A stretch of 64,000 nt of DNA from Massilia sp. BSC265 (lineage in GTDB: Bacteria; Pseudomonadota; Gammaproteobacteria; Burkholderiales; Burkholderiaceae_D). The notes under the pieces are model-generated. The model worked only from the letters and a program-made list of their open reading frames with translations, was not told the DNA's origin and made no database searches. Positions 47,151 through 55,814 of this stretch are shown here, one piece after another (the first letter of the stretch is position 1; each line of letters opens with the position of its first letter). The position numbers were made by a program, and so were the translations under genes. The stretch lies in contig NZ_JPXI01000010.1 of NCBI RefSeq assembly GCF_000740675.1, positions 62,001 to 126,000 on the forward strand, in the 5' to 3' direction.

Positions 47151-48064
47151 GGGGTCTCCTTGGGTTTCTTGACGACGAATGCGACGCCCAGCACGGCCAC
47201 CGCCATGCCGGCCAGTGCAAGCGGGCTGAAGGCCTCGCCGAACAGCAGCCAGGCCATGACGGCGGTGGTGGGCGGGGTCAGGTAGAGCAGGCTGGTCACT
47301 TCCGTGGCGCGGCTGCGCCGGATCAGGGTGAACAGCAAGAAGATCGCGCCGATCGACAGGGCGAAGATCGACCACAGCCAGGCGACGATAAAGTCCGTGC
47401 TCCAGGTGATGGTGGAGAAACGCGGGTCCAGGTCTTCGAGCACGATGGCCAGCGGCAGCAAGGCCACCACCGTGGCGGCGAACTGGATCACGGTGCCGGT
47501 GCGCAGGTCGAAGCCCGGGCAATAACGCCTCTGGTACATGGTGCCGGCCGTGATGCACAGCAGCGCGAACACACACAGCGCGATGCCGGCCGCCGTCAGC
47601 CCGGCCAGGTGCAGCTTGCTATACACCACCAGCAGCACGCCCGACAGGCCGAGCGCGAAGCCGAGCCACTGGCGCGGGCGTACCCGTTCGCCGATCAGGG
47701 GCGCGGCGGCCGCCGTGAGGATCGGCTGCATGCCGACGATCAGCGCGGTCAGCCCGGCCGGCATGCCGATCTTGATGGCGGCCCAGACGCCGCCGAGGTA
47801 GCCGGCCTGCAGCAGCAGTCCCGCAAGCGCGACGTGCAGGACCTGGCCGCGCGGCCAGGGTGCGCGCAGCATGAACACGACCGGCAGCAGCACGGCCAGC
47901 ACGCCCAGGCAGCGCAGGATCACAAAGCTCAGCGGCGGCGCATACGGCAGGCCGAGCTTGGCGACGATGAAGCCGGTACTCCACAGGAACACGAACAGCA
48001 GCGGCACGGGCGAAAGCCAGGCGGGGGAAATCGAAGGCGTGCTTGTTCGGGTACGGAAAGACAT
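47147..48064 (-). CDS. EamA/DMT family transporter
   Basis: This 305-residue protein has about ten helices in two EamA repeats: LLFVFLWSTGFIVAKLGLPY at the start and LLYLTPPTTAVMAWLLFGEA in the second half. It probably exports a small metabolite. Coupling to the nitroreductase suggests that its substrate may be that enzyme's product, which is inference. ATG 48064 was selected by family N-terminus. Confidence 0.9.
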   Translation of the reverse strand: MSFRTRTSTPSISPAWLSPVPLLFVFLWSTGFIVAKLGLPYAPPLSFVILRCLGVLAVLLPVVFMLRAPWPRGQVLHVALAGLLLQAGYLGGVWAAIKIGMPAGLTALIVGMQPILTAAAAPLIGERVRPRQWLGFALGLSGVLLVVYSKLHLAGLTAAGIALCVFALLCITAGTMYQRRYCPGFDLRTGTVIQFAATVVALLPLAIVLEDLDPRFSTITWSTDFIVAWLWSIFALSIGAIFLLFTLIRRSRATEVTSLLYLTPPTTAVMAWLLFGEAFSPLALAGMAVAVLGVAFVVKKPKETP

Positions 48065-48405
48065 GGAGTAAGCGCTGCTCGGCAGCTTGGTGAACGGCTT
48101 GGCGAAAATACAAGCCATCAGTCTAGCACGCTCGCGCGCGTGACTTTCGGTAGTTGTTGATAGCAAGATTCTTTGCGTCAAATCAACCTCAGAATCTTGA
48201 AATTTCTTGCAAACAATGCATTCAAGAAATTTATGCACACGAGATGGTGCGACGCGTCAAATTCGCTTGACTCGTTCGAAGACATGGTTGAAAATCCGTC
48301 CTGTTGCGGTGCACAAAAAAGAGTTTCGTTGAGCCTATACGAAGAAAACCTGCCTCACCGGTCCAAGCAACATTTCCATTAAACGCACTGAAATTGGAGA
48401 AACAT
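48065..48405. other. 341-nt divergent intergenic region, DMT gene / phasin gene
   Basis: AT-richer than its surroundings and without a credible gene (a 69-codon frame here has no resemblance to anything). It must hold both promoters. The phasin ribosome site GGAGA is at 48396-48400. I find no convincing -35/-10 pair or binding site. Confidence 0.45.
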
Positions 48406-48990
48406 ATGTTTGCAATTCCTGAGCAGTTCTCGAATGCCACCAAAGCCAATCTGGAGTCGCAGTTCGCACTGATGTCCTCGCTGACCGCCAAGACCTTCGA
48501 AAGCATGGAGAAACTGGTCGAGCTGAACATCAGCACCGCCCGCAGCACCCTGGAAGAGTCGTCGAATGTCACCCGCCAACTGCTGAGCGCCAAGGACCCG
48601 CAAGAATTCTTCTCGGTCACCGCTTCGCAGGCCCAGCCGACCGCCGAGAAGGCCCTGTCGTACAACCGCCAGCTGGCCGCCATCGCCACCGGCACCGGCG
48701 CCGAGTTCTCGAAGGCCGCCGAAAGCCAGATCGTCGAAACCAACCGCAAGGTCATCGCCCTGGTCGACGAAGTGAGCAAGAACGCTCCGGCCGGTTCGGA
48801 AACCTTCGTTGCCGCCGTCAAGACCGTGATCAGCAACGCCAACGCCGGCTACGAGCAGTTCAGCAAGACCAGCAAGCAGGCTGCTGAAGCGATCGAAAAC
48901 AACGTCAACGCAGCGGTGAGCCAGTTTTCGGCGACTGCTCGCAAGGCTACCGCTACTGCGACTGCTGCGACCCAGAGCGCTGCCGCCTAA
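48406..48990 (+). CDS. Phasin family protein
   Basis: This 194-residue amphipathic, helical, Ala-rich protein coats polyhydroxyalkanoate granules. It starts MFAIPEQFSNATKANLESQF, which is the usual Burkholderiales phasin (TIGR01841-type) start, and ends in a KATATATAATQSAAA tail. A strong phasin gene implies PHB storage. GGAGA lies 5 nt before the ATG, and a terminator follows. Confidence 0.93.
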   Translation: MFAIPEQFSNATKANLESQFALMSSLTAKTFESMEKLVELNISTARSTLEESSNVTRQLLSAKDPQEFFSVTASQAQPTAEKALSYNRQLAAIATGTGAEFSKAAESQIVETNRKVIALVDEVSKNAPAGSETFVAAVKTVISNANAGYEQFSKTSKQAAEAIENNVNAAVSQFSATARKATATATAATQSAAA

Positions 48991-49008
48991 GCTGCGACTG
49001 GTCAAATG

Positions 49009-49038
49009 AAAAAGCCGGGACTTGTCCCGGCTTTTTGT
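49009..49038 (+). terminator. Rho-independent terminator of the phasin gene
   Basis: AAAAGCCGGGA and TCCCGGCTTTT pair around CTTG, then a T-rich run, 18 nt after the phasin stop. Confidence 0.92.
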
Positions 49039-49052
49039 TTTTAGGGAGTTCC

Positions 49053-49083
49053 GTAGGGTGGGCGGGTTCCCCGCCCACCCTAC
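49053..49083. repeat. Minimal perfectly symmetric REP
   Basis: This 31-nt element is a perfect 14-bp hairpin: GTAGGGTGGGCGGG, TTC, CCCGCCCACCCTAC. It lies between the phasin terminator and the livF stop, which begins 6 nt further on. Confidence 0.9.
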
Positions 49084-49088
49084 GAACA

Positions 49089-49811
49089 TCACTCCCCGAG
49101 ATACGCCGCCTGCACCCGCGGATCGTTCAGCATGTCTGCCGCATTCCCCGTCATGGTCATGGCCCCGGACTCCATCACGTAGCCCCGGTGCGCCGCCTGC
49201 AGCGCCAGCTTGGCGTTCTGCTCCACCAGCAGGATCGTGATGCCCTGGCTCGACACGTCGCGGATCACCTCGAAGATCTTTTCCACCATGATCGGCGACA
49301 GGCCCATCGAGGGCTCGTCCAGCAGCAGCAGGGTCGGGTGGCACATCAGCGCGCGCGCCATCGCCAGCATTTGCTGCTCGCCGCCCGACAGCGTCCCCGC
49401 CAGCTGGCCTGAGCGTTCCTTCAGGCGCGGGAAGACCTCATACCATTTCTCGATGTCCGCCGCGATCCCCGCCTGGTCCTTGCGCGTGTAGGCGCCCATC
49501 AGGAGGTTCTCGTGGATCGTCATGCGGGTGAACACGCCCCGCCCTTCCGGCACCATGGCCAGCCTGCGCTGGACCATGCGGAAGGACGGCGTGCCGCGCA
49601 GCGGCTGGCCGAGGTAGCTGATCTCGCCCTCCACCCTGCACGGCGGGAGCGTGCCGGTGATGGCCTTCAGGGTCGTGGTCTTGCCGGCGCCGTTGGCGCC
49701 GATCAGGGTCACCAGCTCGCCCTTGTTCACTTCCAGGTCCAGCCCCTTCACCGCCTTGATGCCGCCGTAAGCGACTTTCAGGCCCGCTATTTTCAGGATG
49801 TTGTCTGTCAT
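49089..49811 (-). CDS. livF: Branched-chain amino-acid ABC transporter ATPase LivF
   Basis: This 240-residue ATPase has Walker A GANGAGKTT, signature TLSGGEQQM and Walker B LLLLDEPSMGL. It pairs with LivG to power uptake of branched-chain amino acids or related compounds. Its ATG overlaps the livG stop by 4 nt. Confidence 0.94.
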   Translation of the reverse strand: MTDNILKIAGLKVAYGGIKAVKGLDLEVNKGELVTLIGANGAGKTTTLKAITGTLPPCRVEGEISYLGQPLRGTPSFRMVQRRLAMVPEGRGVFTRMTIHENLLMGAYTRKDQAGIAADIEKWYEVFPRLKERSGQLAGTLSGGEQQMLAMARALMCHPTLLLLDEPSMGLSPIMVEKIFEVIRDVSSQGITILLVEQNAKLALQAAHRGYVMESGAMTMTGNAADMLNDPRVQAAYLGE

Positions 49812-50581
49812 TGGTGCGCTCCGCCGAGATAGGCCTTGATCACGGCTTCGTTCTTCTGGATCTCGCTCGGGATGCCTTCGGCGATCTGCTTGCCGTACTC
49901 GAGCACGGTGATGCGGTCGCACAGGCCCATCATCAGCTTGACGTCGTGCTCGATCAGCAGCACGGTCTTGCCTTCGTTCTTGATTCTCAACAGCAGCTCG
50001 CGCAGGCCCAGCTTTTCGGTGGCGTTCATGCCGGCTGCCGGCTCGTCCAGCGCCAGCAACTGCGGGTCGGTGGCGAGCGCGCGTGCGATCTCCAGTCGGC
50101 GCTGGTCGCCGTAGGACAGGTACTTGGCCGTGCGATGGGCATACTGGCCGATACCGACGAAATCCAGCAGCTCCTGGGCGCGCGTGCGGATCGCCGCTTC
50201 TTCCTGGCGCGCCGCCTTGTGGCGCAGGATCGCACCGAGCACGCCCTGGCGGGTGCGCACGTGGCGGCCCACCATCACGTTCTCGAGGGCGCTCATCTCG
50301 CCGAACAAGCGGATGTTCTGGAAGGTGCGCGCGATGCCGGCCTTCGCCACCTCGTGCGGGGCCGAAGGCGAATACGGCTTGCCGGCCAGCTCAAAAGTGC
50401 CGCTGTCCGGCTGGTACAGGCCGGTGATCACATTGAAGAAGGTGGTCTTGCCGGCGCCGTTCGGGCCGATCAGGCCGTAGATCTGGCCGCGCTCGATGCG
50501 GATACCGACGTCGGTCAGCGCCTGCAGGCCGCCGAAGCGTTTGTTCACGCCGGCGATGTTCAGGATGATGTCCGTGCTCAT
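49808..50581 (-). CDS. livG: Branched-chain amino-acid ABC transporter ATPase LivG
   Basis: This 257-residue ATPase has Walker A GPNGAGKTT, YLSYGDQRRLEIARAL as the signature region, and Walker B LLALDEPAAGMN. It overlaps livM and livF by 4 nt each, so expression of the three is coupled. Confidence 0.94.
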   Translation of the reverse strand: MSTDIILNIAGVNKRFGGLQALTDVGIRIERGQIYGLIGPNGAGKTTFFNVITGLYQPDSGTFELAGKPYSPSAPHEVAKAGIARTFQNIRLFGEMSALENVMVGRHVRTRQGVLGAILRHKAARQEEAAIRTRAQELLDFVGIGQYAHRTAKYLSYGDQRRLEIARALATDPQLLALDEPAAGMNATEKLGLRELLLRIKNEGKTVLLIEHDVKLMMGLCDRITVLEYGKQIAEGIPSEIQKNEAVIKAYLGGAHQ

Positions 50582-51789
50582 GCCTTGGCCCCTTCCTCTT
50601 CTTCACGGGCCAGGGCGGCATTGGGACGATCTTCCCGGTTCGGCGAGGGCCACAGCCCGGCCGGGCGCACCAGCATGATCAGCACCAGCGCCAGGCCGTA
50701 CAGCAGCTGGCGCAGCACCTCGGCCTCGATCACGACGGTGCCGAACAGCGCCTGCTGCGCCGGCTCCACCACGTGACGCAGCACTTCCGGCAGCGCCGCC
50801 AGCAGCACGCCGCCCAGCACCACACCCGGGATATGGCCGATCCCGCCCAGCACCACCATCGCCAGCACGGCGATCGATTCGGTCAGCGAGAAGGATTCCG
50901 GCGACACGAAGCCCTGGAAGGCGCCGAACATCGCGCCGGCCACGCCGCCGAACGAAGCGCCCATCGCGAAGGCCAGCAGCTTGACGTTGCGGGTGTTGAT
51001 GCCCATGGCCTTGGCCGCTATCTCGTCCTCGCGGATCGCCACCCAGGCGCGGCCCAGGCGCGAATGCTGCAGGCGGCTGGTGACGAAGATGGTCACGATA
51101 GTGAGGAACAGGAACAGGAAGTAATAGGCGTTGACCGAGGGCATGGCGAAGCCGCCGATGTACACCGTGGCCTGCGAGCCTGCCTCGCCCGCCAGCGACA
51201 CGCCGAACACGCGGATCGGGTCGATCATGTTGATCCCCTGCGGCCCGTTGGTGAAGTTGATCGGGTCGTTCAGGTTGTTCATGAAGATGCGGATGATCTC
51301 GCCGAAGCCCAGCGTGACGATGGCGAGGTAGTCGCCGCGCAGCTTCAGGGTCGGGGCGCCCAGCAGCGCGCCAAACAGGGCGGCGACCAGGGCCGCCAGC
51401 GGCACGATCGCCCACACCGACAGGTGGATGCCGTTCTGCTGGATCTCGGGCCCGAAGAAGCTGACCAAGGCTTCGCCCAGCGCCGGCGAGTAGTAAATCA
51501 CCGATTCGAGCAGGGCCGCGAATTGCGGCGAGGAGAACAGGCCGACCAGGTAGGCGCCCACCGCGAAGAAGGCGATATAGCCCAGGTCGAGCAGGCCGGC
51601 GAAGCCGACCACGATGTTCAGGCCCAGCGCCAGCATGATGTAGAGCAGCGCGATGTCGATGATACGCACCCAGGAATTGCCGAACTGGGAGGCAACGAAG
51701 GGGAAGACCAGCATCAGGGCCAGCACGACCGCCATGCTGGCACGGGCCTGGCGCGGCTTGTGCTGGACGTCGAAAGTCAGGATTGCCAT
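50578..51789 (-). CDS. livM: Branched-chain amino-acid ABC transporter permease LivM
   Basis: This 403-residue permease has about ten hydrophobic helices. It carries GLNIVVGFAGLLDLGYIAFFA and the EAA-type loop region AWVAIREDEIAAKAMGIN. A hydrophilic C-terminal tail rich in Glu follows the last helix. It begins 19 nt after livH. Confidence 0.93.
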   Translation of the reverse strand: MAILTFDVQHKPRQARASMAVVLALMLVFPFVASQFGNSWVRIIDIALLYIMLALGLNIVVGFAGLLDLGYIAFFAVGAYLVGLFSSPQFAALLESVIYYSPALGEALVSFFGPEIQQNGIHLSVWAIVPLAALVAALFGALLGAPTLKLRGDYLAIVTLGFGEIIRIFMNNLNDPINFTNGPQGINMIDPIRVFGVSLAGEAGSQATVYIGGFAMPSVNAYYFLFLFLTIVTIFVTSRLQHSRLGRAWVAIREDEIAAKAMGINTRNVKLLAFAMGASFGGVAGAMFGAFQGFVSPESFSLTESIAVLAMVVLGGIGHIPGVVLGGVLLAALPEVLRHVVEPAQQALFGTVVIEAEVLRQLLYGLALVLIMLVRPAGLWPSPNREDRPNAALAREEEEGAKA

Positions 51790-51808
51790 GGTGTGTGTCC
51801 CTCCCTTG

Positions 51809-52738
51809 TCAGGCCCGGTCCGCCACGCGCTCGCCCATGATGCCGGACGGGCGCAGGGTCAGCACGAGGATCAGCACGACGAAGGCGAAGATGTCCTGGT
51901 AGTGGCTGCCCAGGAAGCCGCCGGTGAGGTCGCCGATGTAGCCGGCGCCAAGCGCTTCGATGATGCCGAGCAGGATGCCGCCGATCATGGCGCCGTAAAT
52001 GTTGCCGATTCCGCCCAGTACCGCGGCGCAGAAGGCCTTCAGGCCCGGCAGCATGCCCATGGTGAAGGTGACCGAGGCGTAGTTGGCGCCCCACATCACC
52101 CCGGCCACGGCCGCCAGCGCGGCGCCGATGGCGAAGGTGGCGACGATGACGCGGTTCGAATCGACGCCCATCAGGCCAGCCACGCGCGGGTTCTCGGCCA
52201 CCGCGCGCATCGCGCGGCCCATGCGGGTGCGTTCGACCAGCAGCACCAGGCCGACCATCGCCACGGCCGCCAGCACCAGCAGCAGGATCTGGGTATGCGA
52301 AATGAGCGCGCCCATGATCTCGACCGGTTCCGGCGAGAGCAGCTGCGGGAAAGGCAGCGGACTGCGGCCCCAGATCATCATGGCGAAGGTCTGCAGCAGG
52401 ATCGACACGCCGATCGCGGTGATCAGGGGCGCCAGGCGCGGCGCGTTGCGCAGGCGGCGGTAGGCGATGCGTTCGATCAGGATGTTGAGCAGGATGGCCA
52501 CGGGAATGGCGCCGATGATGGCAACCGCCAACTGCACATAGCCCGGCAGGCCGGGCGCATAGCTTTCCAGCAGCTTGAGGATGGTGAGGCCGACCATCGC
52601 GCCGATCATCAGGACGTCACCGTGCGCGAAGTTGATCAGGTTGAGCACCCCGTAGACCATGGTGTAGCCCAGGGCCACCAGGGCGTACATGCTGCCCATC
52701 ACCAGACCATTGAGGATTTGTTGAATGAATGTTTCCAT
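51809..52738 (-). CDS. livH: Branched-chain amino-acid ABC transporter permease LivH
   Basis: This 309-residue permease is the first gene of livHMGF. It has QQILNGLVMGSMYALVALGY, GVLNLINFAHGDVLMIGAM and RTRMGRAMRAVAENPRVAGL. The usual periplasmic binding protein (LivJ/LivK) gene is absent here and must lie elsewhere. A strong hairpin lies 43 nt upstream. Confidence 0.94.
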   Translation of the reverse strand: METFIQQILNGLVMGSMYALVALGYTMVYGVLNLINFAHGDVLMIGAMVGLTILKLLESYAPGLPGYVQLAVAIIGAIPVAILLNILIERIAYRRLRNAPRLAPLITAIGVSILLQTFAMMIWGRSPLPFPQLLSPEPVEIMGALISHTQILLLVLAAVAMVGLVLLVERTRMGRAMRAVAENPRVAGLMGVDSNRVIVATFAIGAALAAVAGVMWGANYASVTFTMGMLPGLKAFCAAVLGGIGNIYGAMIGGILLGIIEALGAGYIGDLTGGFLGSHYQDIFAFVVLILVLTLRPSGIMGERVADRA

Positions 52739-52769
52739 CGTGCGCGTTCGCTTTTTCCGCTATTAGTTC

Positions 52770-52820
52770 AGGCCAAGAAAAACGGCACTCCGGGTAGCCC
52801 CGCAGTGCCGTTCCTGGCCT
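52770..52820 (-). terminator. Hairpin upstream of livH: terminator or attenuator
   Basis: On the minus strand AACGGCACT pairs with AGTGCCGTT, followed by TTTTTCTT, and an outer pair AGGCCA/TGGCCT extends it. It reads as an intrinsic terminator, 126 nt after ispH and 43 nt before livH. It may end the fkpB-ispH transcript, or attenuate liv expression. Confidence 0.7.
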
Positions 52821-52902
52821 GGCGTTCATGTTCCGATTGCCGCCATCATAACTTGGCAAATGGAAAACTTGCAGCGGAAAACATGCCGCGCGACGAATTT
52901 TT

Positions 52903-52933
52903 GTAGGGTGGGCGGGAGAGCCGCCCACCCTAC
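52903..52933. repeat. Minimal symmetric REP downstream of ispH
   Basis: 31 nt: GTAGGGTGGGCGG, loop GAGAG, CCGCCCACCCTAC. It is a perfect 13-bp hairpin ending 5 nt from the ispH stop codon. Confidence 0.9.
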
Positions 52934-52937
52934 GTCA

Positions 52938-53879
52938 TCACGCGGCTTTGGCCCCGTCCAGGCCTTTCGGCAGCGGGAACACCACGTTTTCTTCGACACC
53001 TTCCAGTGCGCGCACACTGGCCGCGCCCAGTTCCTTGAGGCGGTCGATGACGGCCTGCACCAGCACTTCCGGGGCAGAGGCGCCGGCGGTCACGCCGATG
53101 CGCTTCTTGCCAGCGATCCATTGTGGATCGATCTTGGCGGCGTTGTCGACCATGTAGGCCGGGGTGCCCATCTTCTCGGCCACTTCGCGCAGGCGATTCG
53201 AGTTGGAGCTGTTCGGGCTGCCGACCACGACCACGACTTCCACCTGCGGCGCCATGAACTTGACGGCTTCCTGGCGGTTGGTGGTGGCGTAGCAGATGTC
53301 GCCCTTCTTCGGCTCGATGATGTTCGGGAAGCGTGCCTTCAGTGCGGCGATGATGTCGGCGGTGTCGTCCACCGACAGCGTGGTCTGCGACACGTAGGCC
53401 AGATGATCGGGGTTGTTGACCGCTAGCCGCGCCACGTCATCGACGGTCTCGACCAGATGCATGCCTTCCTCGGCCTGGCCCATGGTGCCCTCGACTTCGG
53501 GGTGGCCGTCGTGGCCGATCATGATGATCTCGCAGCCCTGCTTGCGCATCTTGGCCACTTCGACATGGACCTTGGTTACCAGCGGGCAGGTGGCGTCGAA
53601 AATGGTCAGGCCGCGCGCCTCGGCCTCAAGGCGCACGGCCTTCGAGACACCGTGGGCCGAGAACACCAGGGTATTGCCCGGCGGGACGTCTTCGAGTTCC
53701 TCGATGAAGATCGCGCCTTTGGTGCGCAGGTCTTCGACCACGTAGGCGTTGTGCACGATCTCGTGGCGCACGTAGATCGGGGCGCCGAACTGGTTCAGGG
53801 CGCGCTCGACGATCTCGATGGCGCGGTCCACGCCGGCGCAGAAGCCGCGCGGCTGCGCAAGCAGAATTTCGTTTTCCAT
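52938..53879 (-). CDS. ispH: 4-hydroxy-3-methylbut-2-enyl diphosphate reductase IspH
   Basis: This 313-residue [4Fe-4S] enzyme makes IPP and DMAPP in the last step of the MEP pathway. The cluster Cys residues are in [24 protein letters not shown] and [13 protein letters not shown]; the substrate-binding SAHGV and catalytic TEG-like region are also present. It lies 13 nt after fkpB, the usual fkpB-ispH order. Confidence 0.96.
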   Translation of the reverse strand: MENEILLAQPRGFCAGVDRAIEIVERALNQFGAPIYVRHEIVHNAYVVEDLRTKGAIFIEELEDVPPGNTLVFSAHGVSKAVRLEAEARGLTIFDATCPLVTKVHVEVAKMRKQGCEIIMIGHDGHPEVEGTMGQAEEGMHLVETVDDVARLAVNNPDHLAYVSQTTLSVDDTADIIAALKARFPNIIEPKKGDICYATTNRQEAVKFMAPQVEVVVVVGSPNSSNSNRLREVAEKMGTPAYMVDNAAKIDPQWIAGKKRIGVTAGASAPEVLVQAVIDRLKELGAASVRALEGVEENVVFPLPKGLDGAKAA

Positions 53880-53892
53880 GAAGGTTTCCTGT

Positions 53893-54342
53893 TTACAGAA
53901 CCGAAATCAGTTTCACTTCGAATTGCAGGGCCTGGCCGGCCAGCGGGTGGTTGAAATCGAACAGCGCGGTGGTCTCGCGCATCTCCAGCAGCACGCCGGC
54001 AAAGCGGCCGCCCTTCGGTGCGTTGAACTCGATCAGCTCGCCCACCTTGTAGTCGGCATCGGGCACCGAGTTTTCTTCCAGCGTGGCCTTCGACACCGGC
54101 TGGATCAGGTCGGGGTTGCGCTCGCCGAATGCTTCCGCCGCGCTCAACTGGAAGGTTTCGTGCGCGCCTTCCGGCAGGCCGATCAGGCGCGACTCGAGGA
54201 AAGGTGCGAGCTGGCCTTGCCCCAGCAGCAAGGTGGCCGGCGTGCCCTTGAAGGTAGTGACGAGATCAGTACCGTCGGCGGTGGCAAGCCGATAATGCAG
54301 GGTCAGGTAGGACGATTCGTTGACGACTGGAGCGTTGGACAT
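53893..54342 (-). CDS. fkpB: FKBP-type peptidyl-prolyl isomerase (SlpA/FkpB-like)
   Basis: This 149-residue cytosolic isomerase/chaperone has the FKBP half [18 protein letters not shown], the IF-domain insertion ([20 protein letters not shown]) and the end [23 protein letters not shown] 54342 (MSNAPVV) is preferred to a start 18 codons upstream. It is paired with ispH. Confidence 0.93.
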   Translation of the reverse strand: MSNAPVVNESSYLTLHYRLATADGTDLVTTFKGTPATLLLGQGQLAPFLESRLIGLPEGAHETFQLSAAEAFGERNPDLIQPVSKATLEENSVPDADYKVGELIEFNAPKGGRFAGVLLEMRETTALFDFNHPLAGQALQFEVKLISVL

Positions 54343-54448
54343 GTTCTTTGTGGTGGCAGGCAGGCCTGTTGCAGGCAAACCGCTATTGTAAGCCACGCCC
54401 GCCTCTTGCGCCTTGGAGCCCCCCCCTTTTTATGGCAAGGATCAGACA

Positions 54449-55120
54449 ATGAGAATCACCGAATGGCCGGAAGAGCAACGCCCGCGCGAACGGCTGCTGC
54501 GTGGCGGCCCGCAGGTGCTGTCGGACACCGAACTGCTGGCCATCTTCCTGCGCGTGGGTGTAGCGGGAAAAAGCGCGGTGGCGCTGGCGCGCGACATGCT
54601 CGATCACTTCGGCTCGCTGCACCGCCTGCTGCACGCCAGCTCGAGCGAGTTCGGCGCCTTGCACGGGCTTGGTCCGGCCAAGTATGCCCAATTGCAGGCA
54701 GCCGTGGAACTGACACGGCGCGCCGTGGCGGAGGAATTCGAACGCGAAGGCATGTGCTCGCCGGACGCCGTGCGCGCCTACCTGCGACACCAGTTCGCGT
54801 TGCAGCCGCATGAATCCTTCGTCGTGCTCTTCCTCGACGTCAAGAACCGCCTGATCAACTACGAAGAGATGTTTCGCGGGACGCTGACGCACACCAGCGT
54901 CTATCCGCGCGAAGTGGTGAAAGCGGCGCTGCGCCGCAATGCCGCCGCCGTGATCCTGGCGCACAACCACCCGTCCGGTGTCCCGGAACCGAGCGAGGCC
55001 GACCTGCGCCTGACATCCAACTTGGTGCAGGCGCTGGGCCTGGTCGACATCCGGGTGCTCGACCATTTTGTCGTGGCCGGCACACAGGTGTATTCCTTCG
55101 CGGAGCACGGACAGATGTAA
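54449..55120 (+). CDS. radC: RadC family protein (JAMM domain)
   Basis: This 223-residue protein has an N-terminal helix-hairpin-helix region ([32 protein letters not shown]). A C-terminal JAB1/MPN metal-binding domain follows, with the motif [15 protein letters not shown]. RadC is no longer thought essential for DNA repair; homologues act in natural transformation and elsewhere. AAGGA lies 8 nt before ATG 54449. It diverges from fkpB. Confidence 0.94.
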   Translation: MRITEWPEEQRPRERLLRGGPQVLSDTELLAIFLRVGVAGKSAVALARDMLDHFGSLHRLLHASSSEFGALHGLGPAKYAQLQAAVELTRRAVAEEFEREGMCSPDAVRAYLRHQFALQPHESFVVLFLDVKNRLINYEEMFRGTLTHTSVYPREVVKAALRRNAAAVILAHNHPSGVPEPSEADLRLTSNLVQALGLVDIRVLDHFVVAGTQVYSFAEHGQM

Positions 55121-55233
55121 TCGCGCAGGCAGGGAAAGCTGGTAAACCGGTGCCGAAACAAGGATCTAGCGAACTCATCACCAATTGTTAAAGAATCCCA
55201 ATGGACTATGACACAATTGTTTTTCGCAAGTGA

Positions 55234-55263
55234 TTGATTTACTTTCAGTTTTCACGCTATACT
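55234..55263 (+). promoter_or_regulatory. Probable rpmB-rpmG promoter
   Basis: TTGATT (55234-55239) and TATACT (55258-55263) are 18 nt apart, 40 nt before the rpmB ATG, within an AT-rich stretch. It fits a strong ribosomal-protein promoter. Confidence 0.72.
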
Positions 55264-55302
55264 CTCGTTTTTCCAATCCTGGATATTCTTAAGGAGTGCA
55301 CT

Positions 55303-55539
55303 ATGGCACGTGTCTGCCAAGTTACCGGCAAGGGAGTGATGGTTGGCAACAACGTCTCCCACGCTAACAACAAAACCAAGCGTCGTTTCCTGCCGAACCT
55401 GCAGAACCGCCGCATCTTCGTGGAATCGGAAAACCGCTGGGTCTCCCTGCGTCTGTCCAACGCCGGTCTGCGCGTGATCGACAAGCTCGGCATCGATGCC
55501 GTGCTGGCCGACATGCGTGCCCGTGGCGAAAAAGTTTAA
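55303..55539 (+). CDS. rpmB: 50S ribosomal protein L28
   Basis: The 78-residue protein starts [20 protein letters not shown] and carries [20 protein letters not shown], as is standard for L28. It lacks the zinc-binding CxxC pair found in some paralogues. It precedes rpmG by 13 nt. Confidence 0.97.
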   Translation: MARVCQVTGKGVMVGNNVSHANNKTKRRFLPNLQNRRIFVESENRWVSLRLSNAGLRVIDKLGIDAVLADMRARGEKV

Positions 55540-55552
55540 TTAGGGAGCTATC

Positions 55553-55720
55553 ATGGCAAAAACTGGCCGCGACAAAATCAAGCTGGAATCGACCGCAGGT
55601 ACCGGTCACTTCTACACCACCACCAAGAACAAGCGCACCATGCCGGCGAAGATGGAAATCACCAAATTCGACCCGAAGGCACGCAAGCACGTGATCTACA
55701 AGGAAACCAAGATCAAGTAA
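55553..55720 (+). CDS. rpmG: 50S ribosomal protein L33
   Basis: The gene encodes 55 residues: [18 protein letters not shown], then [18 protein letters not shown], then [18 protein letters not shown]. It is the C-minus form without zinc cysteines. GGAG lies 8 nt upstream of the ATG. A strong terminator follows. Confidence 0.97.
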   Translation: MAKTGRDKIKLESTAGTGHFYTTTKNKRTMPAKMEITKFDPKARKHVIYKETKIK

Positions 55721-55744
55721 TCGATCTTGTTTCGGTAGAAATAG

Positions 55745-55777
55745 AAAGCCGCCCGTTTCGACGGGCGGCTTTTTTTA
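55745..55777 (+). terminator. Terminator of rpmB-rpmG
   Basis: AAAGCCGCCCGT and ACGGGCGGCTTT pair around a TTCG tetraloop, followed by a T tract. Confidence 0.95.
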
Positions 55778-55814
55778 TTGTTGCGTTGTGCAGACAGTGC
55801 GCTAAGCTTGCGCC

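Noticed and set aside
48173..48382. Possible 69-codon gene upstream of phasin
   Set aside because: It lies in the AT-rich promoter region and has no ribosome site or family resemblance.
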